From Collimonas sp. OK412 (lineage in GTDB: Bacteria; Pseudomonadota; Gammaproteobacteria; Burkholderiales; Burkholderiaceae_D): 64,000 bases of DNA. Below the pieces are notes generated by a model. That model was not told where the DNA came from. It made no database searches and saw nothing but the letters and a program-made list of their open reading frames with translations. The position numbers and the translations under genes were made by a program. The DNA lies in NCBI RefSeq assembly GCF_900112135.1, contig NZ_FOLC01000006.1, forward strand, positions 124,001 through 188,000, written 5' to 3'. Below are positions 21,062 through 29,480 of the stretch, in pieces; the stretch's first letter is position 1, and each line of letters starts with the position of its first letter.

Positions 21062-23121
21062 TGTGTGATTTGTTCTATAAGATTTGCAATTGCAGAAAAT
21101 CGTTTTTCAACTCTCTTTGGTGCACCTGTTGATGATGAGACTGAGGCATCAAAATCAGGATCATTCATAAGCGAGATAAAGTCTCTACGGAGAAATTCCT
21201 TGCGCTGAATAAGCAAATCCTTTTGCGTGCATAAAGCGATGTTTACACCCCACGCTTCGAATAGTGCTTTATTCACCATTTTTCTACGATCATTTTCAGC
21301 ATAACGTTTTCGAAATGTATCGGAGCCAAATATTTTATAAGCTGTATCCATCGCATTAATAAAAATATCACCGCTATTTTTTAATTGATTTTCGGAAAGG
21401 CTGTTCAACAATCGCATCGTTTGATTGAGAAACAATTCTAAGCCAGGATTACTGACAAGATAATTTTGCCAAGGGTGCAGAAAGAACGCAAAAAAGCGAA
21501 GAATACATTCTTGCGCTTCCATACGGTCGTCATTAATAGAACTAGCCGTAGCGAGGAGAAATGCGTCTGATTTTGCGAGATCTCGCAAAAAATTCCTAGC
21601 TGGTCCCTTATTAAGCGCATTACGTATTTCCTGAGGTGTGAGTGATACCCCCCCCGTATTGATGCGCTTAAAGATATTAATCATAACTTCTTCAGGCGTG
21701 CCATCTTGTATCAAATTGACCACAAGAGATGTTTCTTCTATTCTTCTCTGAAAGGCGCGTGGAAGGGATCCATAATTCAAATTATTTAGTTGGGTTAAAT
21801 ATTCTAAACCCTCAAGTTTGAATTCATTCTTTACAAAATCTAAGATTGTGGTGAGGCGTTGTAGTCCATCTACCACAGACCAGTTGTCTTTTGAGTCTGC
21901 TGCAACATAAAAGACGGGTAGAGGAATTTTCAACAGTAGAGATTCTATTAATCTACTCTTCCGACCCTGATCCCAAACTCTTGCCCGACGCTGAAATTCG
22001 GGTGCTAGATCAATCTCTTTTTCTTCGATTCGTCTGATCACCAGGCTAACTTGTGCAGGTATGGTGTTTACTCTAATTTTTTCAGGATCGAAAGGTTGAA
22101 TAATTAACAGGCTAGGATCTTCGTGCTCCTGTTCTATACCAGAATTTGAAATTTGTGCTGTAATTGGCGAAATGTCCGATACTTCAAGTCTATTAAGCTC
22201 AGGTAGTAAAGATGAAGTGATCTGTTTTACTTTTGGGTCAATTTTTCCAAACCAATCGAACCATTCACGACGTGCATTTAAGTCATAAGAAATTGGCTGC
22301 CAATAATTGATAGGCTCCTGCTGTTCATCACAAAATTTTCGCAGCATAGTGCTATTCCAAACCGCGATTTCGCTAAGTGACAGCCCTGTAGTAGATGTCT
22401 TGACGAAAATATCCGAGCGTTGCAAGAAACTAAACCAATCTTGAAGATTTCTTCTGGCGTGTCGATTTATATGACGACATTCAACGCCAGTTGAGCGCTG
22501 ATTCAAAATATCGCTGACGGCCATCTCCCACTTTGAATTGAGGGCATATGGAAGAAGATATGCTTGGCATTCTGCAATATCTAAATAGTTATCGCTACCT
22601 GCTTCAATTAGACCAAGTAGAACCTGTAATACAAATAGGCCCGGCTTGATTAATACCCCAATATCCGATTGAAACTCAATCAATGTATCTGGAGCATTGA
22701 ATTGCTTTTCAATCGTAAGATTGTTTCTTACGCGTGAAGAAACAGTGGATTTTTGCCCATTTGGATATTGATATCTAAGCGCTTGCATTCCCATAACTTG
22801 AGAATATTTGAGATCGCCGCTTAAAAAAGCATGTGCAATAGGTGTTAATGTTAGTGTTTTATTAACTGTTGTTGAGTAAATTAATCCCAGCTCTGCCAAT
22901 ATCTGTTGATAGTCCCGCCATGCGTCATCGGTCCCATCTCTCTTGTTTGGCGTCAACAAATCCTTATCAATCATAGAGGCAGTTATGAGGGCCGCGTACC
23001 CACCATTTTTACCCTCCTGTTGTGCAGCGGACTCCAGAAAACCACGTAGTGTTTCTTCTGGAAGGCCTGCCGCATGTTGGGTAAAAGACCACGAATAACC
23101 GTCGTAAGGTAGTGCTGCCAT
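21058..23121 (-). CDS. DUF262 domain protein with N-terminal winged-helix-like region
   Basis: A 687-residue protein. Residues about 360-560 are DUF262 (ParB/Srx-like fold of GmrSD, SspE and BrxU): PEFQRRARVWDQGRKSRLIESLLL, VVDGLQRLTTILDF (usual DGQQR motif with Gln replaced by Leu) and IFKRINTGGVSLTPQEIRNAL. The first 340 residues look like a helical, winged-helix-like recognition region (ELGLIYSTTVNKTLTLTPIAHAFLSGD). No DUF1524 HNH motif is visible in the C-terminal part, so the nuclease centre, if any, is not where it lies in GmrSD. It overlaps the methyltransferase stop by 1 bp and the ATPase by 4 bp. Confidence 0.8.
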   Translation of the reverse strand: MAALPYDGYSWSFTQHAAGLPEETLRGFLESAAQQEGKNGGYAALITASMIDKDLLTPNKRDGTDDAWRDYQQILAELGLIYSTTVNKTLTLTPIAHAFLSGDLKYSQVMGMQALRYQYPNGQKSTVSSRVRNNLTIEKQFNAPDTLIEFQSDIGVLIKPGLFVLQVLLGLIEAGSDNYLDIAECQAYLLPYALNSKWEMAVSDILNQRSTGVECRHINRHARRNLQDWFSFLQRSDIFVKTSTTGLSLSEIAVWNSTMLRKFCDEQQEPINYWQPISYDLNARREWFDWFGKIDPKVKQITSSLLPELNRLEVSDISPITAQISNSGIEQEHEDPSLLIIQPFDPEKIRVNTIPAQVSLVIRRIEEKEIDLAPEFQRRARVWDQGRKSRLIESLLLKIPLPVFYVAADSKDNWSVVDGLQRLTTILDFVKNEFKLEGLEYLTQLNNLNYGSLPRAFQRRIEETSLVVNLIQDGTPEEVMINIFKRINTGGVSLTPQEIRNALNKGPARNFLRDLAKSDAFLLATASSINDDRMEAQECILRFFAFFLHPWQNYLVSNPGLELFLNQTMRLLNSLSENQLKNSGDIFINAMDTAYKIFGSDTFRKRYAENDRRKMVNKALFEAWGVNIALCTQKDLLIQRKEFLRRDFISLMNDPDFDASVSSSTGAPKRVEKRFSAIANLIEQITQ

Positions 23122-24173
23122 TATTTCCCCAGAGCCAGTCGAATTTCTGACGCGATGGCTTTTGCCATTAAAGGAGGAACGGCATTACCAACTTGTCGAT
23201 AAGCAGATGTCGGTCCACCAGAAAATTCCCACCAATCGGGAAACGATTGCAGCCTGGCCGCTTCACGAACGGTAATATGACGATGTTCAAATGGATGTAT
23301 AAATGGTCGTCCACCGCCGGCTCCAGAACCAACGAGAACAGTACCGGATGGCCTGTCAGGATGAACTCGGTCCGTATGATCTTTTCGATCTCTTCCGCCG
23401 GGAAGAATCGTACTGTATCTCTCGATCACTCTTTCACCATGTTCCCGAAGAACGTGATTTGGAAGATTTTCGACATCTTCTAGTGCCATCCATGCCGGCA
23501 ATGGTGGAATCATCCCTAATTCACTTTGATCCTGAGATTCCGCATATCTTGGCGCTGGCCATCTGAAATTTACTTCGTCGCGGAAGCCAACAACAATTAC
23601 TCGCTGTCTGATTTGCGGGACCCCATATCTAACAGAATTCAATTTTGTCCATCTAATTTTGTAGCCGGTTTCTGCTGCGAAAAACTCTAAAAGCTGCTCC
23701 CAATCTTTTCCTTTGTTCACAGTTAGCAAACCGGGAACATTTTCAAACAAAAAGGCTTTAGGGCCGATTTCCTTAATAAACCTAACGTACTCAAAAGCTA
23801 ACTGACCTCGGGGATCATCTCGCGACTTTCGATCTCCCAAAATACTGAATGCCTGGCAAGGAGGGCCGCCAATTACAATATCAACGGGCGCACGTACTTT
23901 ATCCAGCACATAGTTGCCGGACAGGAGATTAATATCGTGTGGTTCTACAACATGCTTAGGCAGGTTTTTTGCAACGGTGGCGCAAAAGGATGGGATAACA
24001 TCCGAAGAAAACACTGGCTTTATACCAGCTAAGCTAAAGCCTAGATCCAACCCCCCACCTCCGCAGAAGACAGATACAAAATTCAAACCACTATATTTTT
24101 TTGGGAGCGATTGACCATTCAGTGTTTCCAAATATGTGTTCACAAGAGGAAGTTTTATTGCGGGGAAATTCAT
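23121..24173 (-). CDS. C5 cytosine-specific DNA methyltransferase
   Basis: A 350-residue C-5 cytosine methyltransferase with all key motifs in order: I (FCGGGGLDLGFSLAG, residues about 36-50), IV with catalytic Cys106 in GGPPCQAFS, VI ENV near residue 145, VIII QIRQRVIVVG, and X (YRQVGNAVPPLMAKAI). It would methylate the C5 of a cytosine in a specific DNA sequence with SAM. No Vsr or cognate type II endonuclease is next to it; instead it is fused by overlaps to DUF262 and DUF3696 genes, so it probably marks self DNA for that system. The recognition sequence cannot be read from the gene. Confidence 0.95.
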   Translation of the reverse strand: MNFPAIKLPLVNTYLETLNGQSLPKKYSGLNFVSVFCGGGGLDLGFSLAGIKPVFSSDVIPSFCATVAKNLPKHVVEPHDINLLSGNYVLDKVRAPVDIVIGGPPCQAFSILGDRKSRDDPRGQLAFEYVRFIKEIGPKAFLFENVPGLLTVNKGKDWEQLLEFFAAETGYKIRWTKLNSVRYGVPQIRQRVIVVGFRDEVNFRWPAPRYAESQDQSELGMIPPLPAWMALEDVENLPNHVLREHGERVIERYSTILPGGRDRKDHTDRVHPDRPSGTVLVGSGAGGGRPFIHPFEHRHITVREAARLQSFPDWWEFSGGPTSAYRQVGNAVPPLMAKAIASEIRLALGK

Positions 24174-24412
24174 ATTTTCTGCTCAGATGAAGTTTTTAAG
24201 TCAAACAGGTCTTGCTGCGACTGTAGAAGTTTTTTTTGAACGTACATCCGCATAAATCCTCTGATAACTTGAGCGGCAGTGAGGTCTTCTTGCTTGCAGG
24301 CAAGCAAGAATTGTTCTCGCAGATCGGACTCGACTCTGATGCGTATTCCTGATTCTTTCATTGTGACCACATTGGATGTACATGAGACATCCAAATATCC
24401 ATTAGTTGCCAT
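24170..24412 (-). CDS. Ribbon-helix-helix small protein, first gene of the defence operon
   Basis: An 80-residue frame, or 63 residues if translation begins at ATG 24361 (MKESGIRIRVES). The core GIRIRVESDLREQFLLACKQEDLTAAQVIRGFMRMYVQKK is the beta-helix-helix pattern of RHH (RelB/CopG-like) DNA-binding proteins, common on plasmids. No strong ribosome site marks either start. Its stop overlaps the methyltransferase start by 4 bp, so it probably represses or times the operon. A role as controller is inferred from order. Confidence 0.7.
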   Translation of the reverse strand: MATNGYLDVSCTSNVVTMKESGIRIRVESDLREQFLLACKQEDLTAAQVIRGFMRMYVQKKLLQSQQDLFDLKTSSEQKI

Positions 24413-24859
24413 ATGCTGTCAATTGGGAAATGCCATATTCACTTAAAAATCGTTTTTTGACGTAGCAATACTGTGCGGACTCTTTCGGAAAAGTAGCAAA
24501 ATTGCATGCCATGGAAAAACTGAGGCCATAACTAGTTGTTGATAATGAAAGTGCCAGCCACGTGTGAAGCCGGACAATATGATTTCTTATGGAGTATTGA
24601 TCACCCCGACCCGACTCTCAACTACAGTTCGTTTTTTTGCCGGATGAAGCCAGTTGTCGGCGTGGAGCTTTCCATCAAAACTGAAAATGTGTTTTGTTGG
24701 CTCTTCTGTAGATGATGATTCTGTTGATCAGAATGAATAGGTGGAAGAAACGACAACAATGACTAGTGCTATCGAAGGATTTCTTGGTGAAATGGGTATG
24801 GCGAAAGCCGCCTTGTTCGGGCCTACGTTTACCTTTGGCAACGACAACCCCGTGGTGCC
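24413..24859. other. 447-bp intergenic region between the defence operon and the PIN gene
   Basis: No convincing gene seen. It should contain the promoter of the minus-strand defence operon near 24420-24500. A 39-codon plus-strand frame (24759-24878) runs into the PIN gene and shows no family signature. Confidence 0.5.
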
Positions 24860-25738
24860 TCACTGCGTTGGTATTTGAGGCAAGTTATTGGTTGCGGTAA
24901 ACAACTGTCGCTGCGCTTCCGCTTTAGCTTTTTCGTGAATAACATACATCTCACTTAAATGACCAAGGAGTTTGTAGCCTAGTGTACGTTGCCGTCCAAC
25001 TAATTGCGAGATCAGTCTCCCGAGACCATCACGCGTCGACTCATGTAACAGCGCCAAGACGATGATTCCGACTAAGATTGGCCACACATAGCTGGGGATT
25101 TTCTTTACACCTTCAAATATTGTCTTGGCCAACCGCCCCGCGAGTCGAAGTGTTTGAAACGCCACCACTAGTGAACCGACGCCTCCTACCTTGAGCGTGT
25201 ATTCAACAGCAACATGTCGTGAGTAAAATCGCAGCGTTGTCATTACTGCTGGCTGAATAACCTCGCCGCCCATCCGCGTCATATGTGAGTCGCGGGAGTA
25301 GATTAAGTGCCCAGTTTGACGCTGCAATTTGATATAGGGCGCATCCTTCGGATCGATGAATGAGAGATCTGGGCCGCCAGTATCGATGAATTTGATAAAT
25401 GTGCGAAAACTTTCCCAGTGTTTCTCCAGCTCGACTGTCGATATTTTATGCATTGCTGCGATTTCAGGAATTTTCTTTTGGACTTCCTCAAGTAAAAACG
25501 TTGGCGCTATCGCGATGATCGTTTGGGAATGAAGTAGTTCGACGAGCTCTGATTTCGCCGCAACTTTCACTCGTTTGCGTACGGCCCACAAAATATCTTT
25601 CAAAACAATATTAGCATCGACAACAATTGTCAGCTGGAAGAGGGGTGCTAAAGTTTTAAGAATTCCTACGCGTTCAATCAACGGACGCAGCGTCGCTAGA
25701 GAGTCCGAGCGAATTGAAGAAAAAATTGCATCGTCCAT
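24860..25738 (-). CDS. PIN-domain protein with a C-terminal transmembrane helix
   Basis: About 292 residues from ATG 25738 (a GTG at 25753 in the same frame is also possible; neither has a clear ribosome site). The PIN-like nuclease part carries LTIVVDANIVLKDILWAV with the first acidic residue, a middle Glu (VEELLHSQTI region), DPKDAPYIKL and YSRDSHM with the later acidic positions. A transmembrane segment (YVWPILVGIIVLALL) follows at about residue 225, then a Gln/Lys-rich cytoplasmic tail. PIN domains are usually single-strand RNases; a membrane-linked form in a defence island suggests an effector. It is 134 bp downstream of the NERD-helicase gene in the same direction. Confidence 0.75.
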   Translation of the reverse strand: MDDAIFSSIRSDSLATLRPLIERVGILKTLAPLFQLTIVVDANIVLKDILWAVRKRVKVAAKSELVELLHSQTIIAIAPTFLLEEVQKKIPEIAAMHKISTVELEKHWESFRTFIKFIDTGGPDLSFIDPKDAPYIKLQRQTGHLIYSRDSHMTRMGGEVIQPAVMTTLRFYSRHVAVEYTLKVGGVGSLVVAFQTLRLAGRLAKTIFEGVKKIPSYVWPILVGIIVLALLHESTRDGLGRLISQLVGRQRTLGYKLLGHLSEMYVIHEKAKAEAQRQLFTATNNLPQIPTQ

Positions 25739-25872
25739 TTTTTTAATCAACACTATCAGTTCGTTGTAGGATCAAATTTTTTGATTACGCCGCGAAGTAT
25801 ATTTTGGGTCCGCGTGACTGCTCATTATGGTGTAATCCTTGATACCACTTTTATCTTTAATGATATATACAA

Positions 25873-27714
25873 TTAAAGAGATTGCAGTGTTTGCATGGCC
25901 TTCTGCATCTTGTCAACAAACAGAGTTTGTTCGCTATGTGTCATGATCAATTCATGTGTCGCGCGGGTCAGTGCGACATAGACCAAGCGTGCCTCATCTT
26001 GCAGATCGTCGACCCCGATGGCTTCGGCACCGAGGGCCGGAATACAGACCATCGGAAATTCGAGACCCTTGCTGCTGTGCATGGTCATAATCTTGACGCT
26101 GTTGTCCGCAGGATTGTAAGAATGTTTTTTATCCATTTGCGATTCAAATGGAATGCTTCTCCGCTTTAAACTGTCTGTAAAGGTGCTGCCGGTTGCATAG
26201 TGTCTGCAGATAATTGCAATGTCATTCCAGGCAGTACCTGTCTTGTTAGCCTCAAGTAGCCTTTCGGCGAGATAGTCCGCTTCGTCTTTCAATGTCGGAA
26301 ATTTGACCAACAGTGGTTTGGGTCCCCTGCGGCCAGTGCTCATAGGAAGAAGAGTTGGTGCCTGATCGTCTTCAGCGTCGTTTTGCGATAAAAGATCATC
26401 AGCAAACGCACGTGCAACCGATAAAATCTCCGCCGTATTTCTATAGTTCAACTTGAGAATGGTGGTGCGCCCTTGCGCTTGTACACCAACACTAGAGAAC
26501 GAGAACCGAAGCTTCTTCTTACCTCCATAAATCGACTGCGCATCGTCGTACAGCACCAACAGCGAGTTAGAGTCCGGATGAATCATCTGCACTACCAACT
26601 TGAACCATTCAGGCTTGAAATCGTGCCCTTCATCGATCAATACAGCGTCATATTGTGCAGATGGAATGAACTTGTTGTCGACGGATTGAATGACCTTCTC
26701 AACGCAAGCCTCGAAGAAATTGTTCTTGTTGAAATCTTGAGGCGGCATTCCGACGTTGTAAGCTTTTAATTGGCGGGCACACCAGGCGTGGAAATTGACG
26801 ACGTTAACCTTGTCTTGTAATCCTTTGGCTTCAATCATGCTGCCAAGTTTGGTCGCCAAAGTCTTGTTATAGCAAAGCACCAGAATCGGACGCTGGCATA
26901 GCTTGGCAAGATGTTCCGCGCGATAGCCCAATATCAGTGTCTTCCCCGATCCGGCGACGCCATGAATGACGCGATGACCTTCGCCAAGGCTGCGGGCCAA
27001 CTGCTCCTGCTGCAAATCCATGACCTGCAACAAGTCAGGAATTTCAGTCATCTTTTGTCCGGCATCCTCAAACATGTCTTGCTGCGCCGGGATACGGATT
27101 TCTGGAAACATGTGCCAGCGGATGCGATCAATCTGCGGTAGAGACAGGCGCCGGGTAAATTTAATCGGGAACATTTCCCACAGACGTTGTTGAAACGATT
27201 CCGCATCAACGCTCTCAAGCATCTCGTCCTGGCAGATGACCAGATGAGGCGGGATCACCTCGCCGATATCGGTGCTGTCGAATTGCTTGCGGCTGATATT
27301 GGTCAGCACCACGCCATGCCCATACGGGAATGACGGTTTTCCTTTCAGCGATCCACTCGGCCAGATCAATTGCGGATCGCGCTCAAATAGATTGGTGACA
27401 GCGAACATGTAGTGTCGTGCTTGTACGAGTGGATTCAATACATGTTTTACGCCTTGGGCGGTGAGGATGCTGGCATTTTGCTTGTCGACGCTTTGAATGG
27501 TGTCAAGCTTCCAGTCCTTGACTTCCAGCACCAGCAATCCGCGGCTGGGATGAACTACAACAAAATCCGGGTGTTTGGTTTTCTCGCCGATGGAAACGTC
27601 ATACCAGCACAGATAATCAGCCTCTAGCTTTTCTTCCAGCCGGAGCGCGAATCGTCGTTCGCCAGAAGTCATTCTGGAAGAGCAGGAGCCTATTGCGGGA
27701 ATAAGTGTCGCCAT
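25873..27714 (-). CDS. NERD-domain nuclease fused to an SF1 (UvrD-like) helicase
   Basis: A 613-residue fusion. Residues about 15-110 are a NERD nuclease-like domain (GERRFALRLEEKL, HPDFVVVHPSRGLLVLEVKDW with the D-x-ExK pattern). The remainder is an SF1 helicase: Walker A GVAGSGKT (about residue 245), Walker B VLIDEGHDF, motif III LVLYDDAQSIYGG, motif IV LNYRNTAEIL, motif V MTMHSSKGLEFPMVCI and motif VI VYVALTRATHELI. NERD-helicases unwind DNA or RNA:DNA and are frequent in defence islands. Start ATG 27712-27714. The divergent XRE gene at 27933 may regulate it. Confidence 0.9.
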   Translation of the reverse strand: MATLIPAIGSCSSRMTSGERRFALRLEEKLEADYLCWYDVSIGEKTKHPDFVVVHPSRGLLVLEVKDWKLDTIQSVDKQNASILTAQGVKHVLNPLVQARHYMFAVTNLFERDPQLIWPSGSLKGKPSFPYGHGVVLTNISRKQFDSTDIGEVIPPHLVICQDEMLESVDAESFQQRLWEMFPIKFTRRLSLPQIDRIRWHMFPEIRIPAQQDMFEDAGQKMTEIPDLLQVMDLQQEQLARSLGEGHRVIHGVAGSGKTLILGYRAEHLAKLCQRPILVLCYNKTLATKLGSMIEAKGLQDKVNVVNFHAWCARQLKAYNVGMPPQDFNKNNFFEACVEKVIQSVDNKFIPSAQYDAVLIDEGHDFKPEWFKLVVQMIHPDSNSLLVLYDDAQSIYGGKKKLRFSFSSVGVQAQGRTTILKLNYRNTAEILSVARAFADDLLSQNDAEDDQAPTLLPMSTGRRGPKPLLVKFPTLKDEADYLAERLLEANKTGTAWNDIAIICRHYATGSTFTDSLKRRSIPFESQMDKKHSYNPADNSVKIMTMHSSKGLEFPMVCIPALGAEAIGVDDLQDEARLVYVALTRATHELIMTHSEQTLFVDKMQKAMQTLQSL

Positions 27715-27932
27715 ATAAACGTTTCCTTTTGGTAACGTCTATATTACTCGTCTTATTGCAGATTTGACACGTTAGATAAAGATTATTCAGAAGGAAGTGT
27801 CAGGCAGAGGTGGTGGTTGGGCGAATTCGTTGTGTGATTTGAGGATGTCAAAGTCTATCCACAACGCACGACACTTATATATGTGACGATTAGTCCGTTC
27901 ACTACTAGCCAAAAAAATGGCCCAATGCGTAT

Positions 27933-28142
27933 GTGAAACCTTTATCAATACACTTCGGTGAACGAATACGAAAGCTAAGAAAAGATCGAGGTCTTTCTCA
28001 AGATGGATTTGCCGATTTGTGTGGCTTTGATCGCACATACATTAGCGGAATCGAAAGAGGACGTCGTAATCCGTCTCTGTTAGCCATAGAGGCTTTGGCT
28101 AAAGCATTGAGTGTCACCGTAGCGGAGCTTTTGGACGGCTGA
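27933..28142 (+). CDS. XRE-family regulator
   Basis: A 69-residue helix-turn-helix protein (LRKDRGLSQDGFADLCGFDRTYISGIERGRRNPSLLAIEALAKAL), the compact type used as controller proteins of restriction-modification and other defence genes. The start is read as GTG at 27933 with no clear ribosome site, so translation may be weak or leaderless. It is divergent from the NERD-helicase, from which 218 bp separates it, and probably binds in that spacer. Confidence 0.8.
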   Translation: MKPLSIHFGERIRKLRKDRGLSQDGFADLCGFDRTYISGIERGRRNPSLLAIEALAKALSVTVAELLDG

Positions 28143-28254
28143 GGGCTATATACAATTTTGGTTATGGAACAAGAGCGAAGGAGACAAGGTCTTGACGGCG
28201 GCCGGATCAATGAACGCTTCCATCGTGACCCAAACACGCGATAAGGAATACGAA

Positions 28255-28506
28255 ATGCCATTATTTGCCTTACCTGATCCACAGGACCTCGCCGACATCA
28301 TTGCCGATCGCCTGGATCTGTTGTGCAACGATTCTCTCTCGGCAGAGACCCGGGCGCAAGTGATCGACAACTGCATCGCGCCAGTAACGCTAATGATTCA
28401 AGCTGGCGAAATGATGTGCGCCGCCGGCGATTTGGAGCAGATGGTCTTCGTCAACCTGATCGGTACGCTGGTGGCGCAGGCCGAAACCTCGAAATGGTTG
28501 AACTGA
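28255..28506 (+). CDS. Small hypothetical protein ahead of the SDR gene
   Basis: An 83-residue protein starting at ATG 28255 (MPLFALPDPQDLADIIADR) with AAGGAA upstream; an earlier in-frame start at 28192 has no site. The sequence is acidic and helical with no motif seen. It is one base before the SDR start, so the two are surely cotranscribed and translationally coupled. Function unknown; a partner or regulator of the SDR is possible. Confidence 0.55.
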   Translation: MPLFALPDPQDLADIIADRLDLLCNDSLSAETRAQVIDNCIAPVTLMIQAGEMMCAAGDLEQMVFVNLIGTLVAQAETSKWLN

Positions 28507-28507
28507 C

Positions 28508-29287
28508 ATGAATCCACTCAACGCTTACTTCCCCCTCAAAAACAAAGTAGCGGTAATCACCGGCGCAGCACGCGGCATGGCTTTACACATCGCCGGCGCG
28601 CTGTCCGCCGCTGAAGCCCGGCTGGCAATTCTGGACTTGCGCGCGCAGGAAGGACATGCCGTCGCCAGGATGCTTGGCGGCGCGCAGAACCGCGCCCGAT
28701 TCTGGCAACTCGATGTCAGCGACAACAATGCAGTGCGGCAGACGATAGCGGCGGTAGAAGCTTATTTCGGCCGCATCGATATCCTGATCAACAGCGCCGG
28801 CGTCCATGCCGATAATTCGTCTGCGCAGGGACTATCGATAAAACAATGGGAAAAAGCGATGCAGGCCAACGTCAACGGCAGCATCTTGTGCAGCAAGCAT
28901 GTGATCGCTGCAATGGCGCGGGCCGGCGGCGGCTCTATCGTCAATGTGCTGTCGCTATGCGGTATGGACGATGAGCGGCAGGATGCCGCCGATCATGCGG
29001 CGAAGGCGGCGCTGCGAATGGCGAACATGAATGCGATCCGCTATGCCGCGCATAACATCCGCGTCAATTCCATTTATCCCGGTGTAGCGCGGCCGCCGGC
29101 ACTGGCGGCGGCCAAGCGTAAGCAAGGCGACCTGACGCAGGCGCTGACCGACACTGCTGAATTGCGGATGATGACGAACCGGGGCGCGGCCACGGATGTA
29201 GCGGCGGGGATTTTATATCTGGTGTCGGATGCGAGCCGCTTTGTCAGCGGCAGCGAGTTGGTGATTGATGCCGGGTACGGTGGGTAG
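28508..29287 (+). CDS. Short-chain dehydrogenase/reductase-like protein with altered active site
   Basis: A 259-residue SDR. The N-terminal VITGAARGMALHIAGAL keeps the fold but lacks the last Gly of TGxxxGxG (Ala instead). INSAG matches the NNAG motif. Ser is present in NVLSLCGM, and Lys in DHAAKAAL, but the position of the catalytic Tyr (Y-x3-K) is Asp (DHAAK). C-terminal VSGSELVIDAGYGG is typical. The fold is sure, the oxidoreductase activity is doubtful. It forms a two-gene unit with the preceding small gene. Confidence 0.8.
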   Translation: MNPLNAYFPLKNKVAVITGAARGMALHIAGALSAAEARLAILDLRAQEGHAVARMLGGAQNRARFWQLDVSDNNAVRQTIAAVEAYFGRIDILINSAGVHADNSSAQGLSIKQWEKAMQANVNGSILCSKHVIAAMARAGGGSIVNVLSLCGMDDERQDAADHAAKAALRMANMNAIRYAAHNIRVNSIYPGVARPPALAAAKRKQGDLTQALTDTAELRMMTNRGAATDVAAGILYLVSDASRFVSGSELVIDAGYGG

Positions 29288-29480
29288 CAATACGCCGGAA
29301 GCAAATTTGGTCAACGAAGATTGTCAGCGGCGTTACCATTTGACGCGCTTGCGGTACGGGACGATCGAGTTCACCCACACCAAGCGGTGAGCCGCGGAGA
29401 ACGGTATTTATATTTGTACGAACGCGTAGACCGGATCCCGGATCCCTGATCGGCACTTCCGAATTGATTGTTACAGCCCA

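Noticed and set aside
23121-24173. Classic type II restriction-modification pair
   Set aside because: No Vsr or PD-(D/E)XK endonuclease with a clear motif lies beside the methyltransferase; neighbours are DUF262 and DUF3696 proteins.
24675-24863. 62-residue minus-strand frame between the defence operon and PIN gene
   Set aside because: No ribosome site, no family pattern, and aberrant composition.
18900-28200. Integrated element with tRNA attachment site
   Set aside because: Base composition and gene content suggest transfer, but no tRNA, integrase or flanking repeat is visible.
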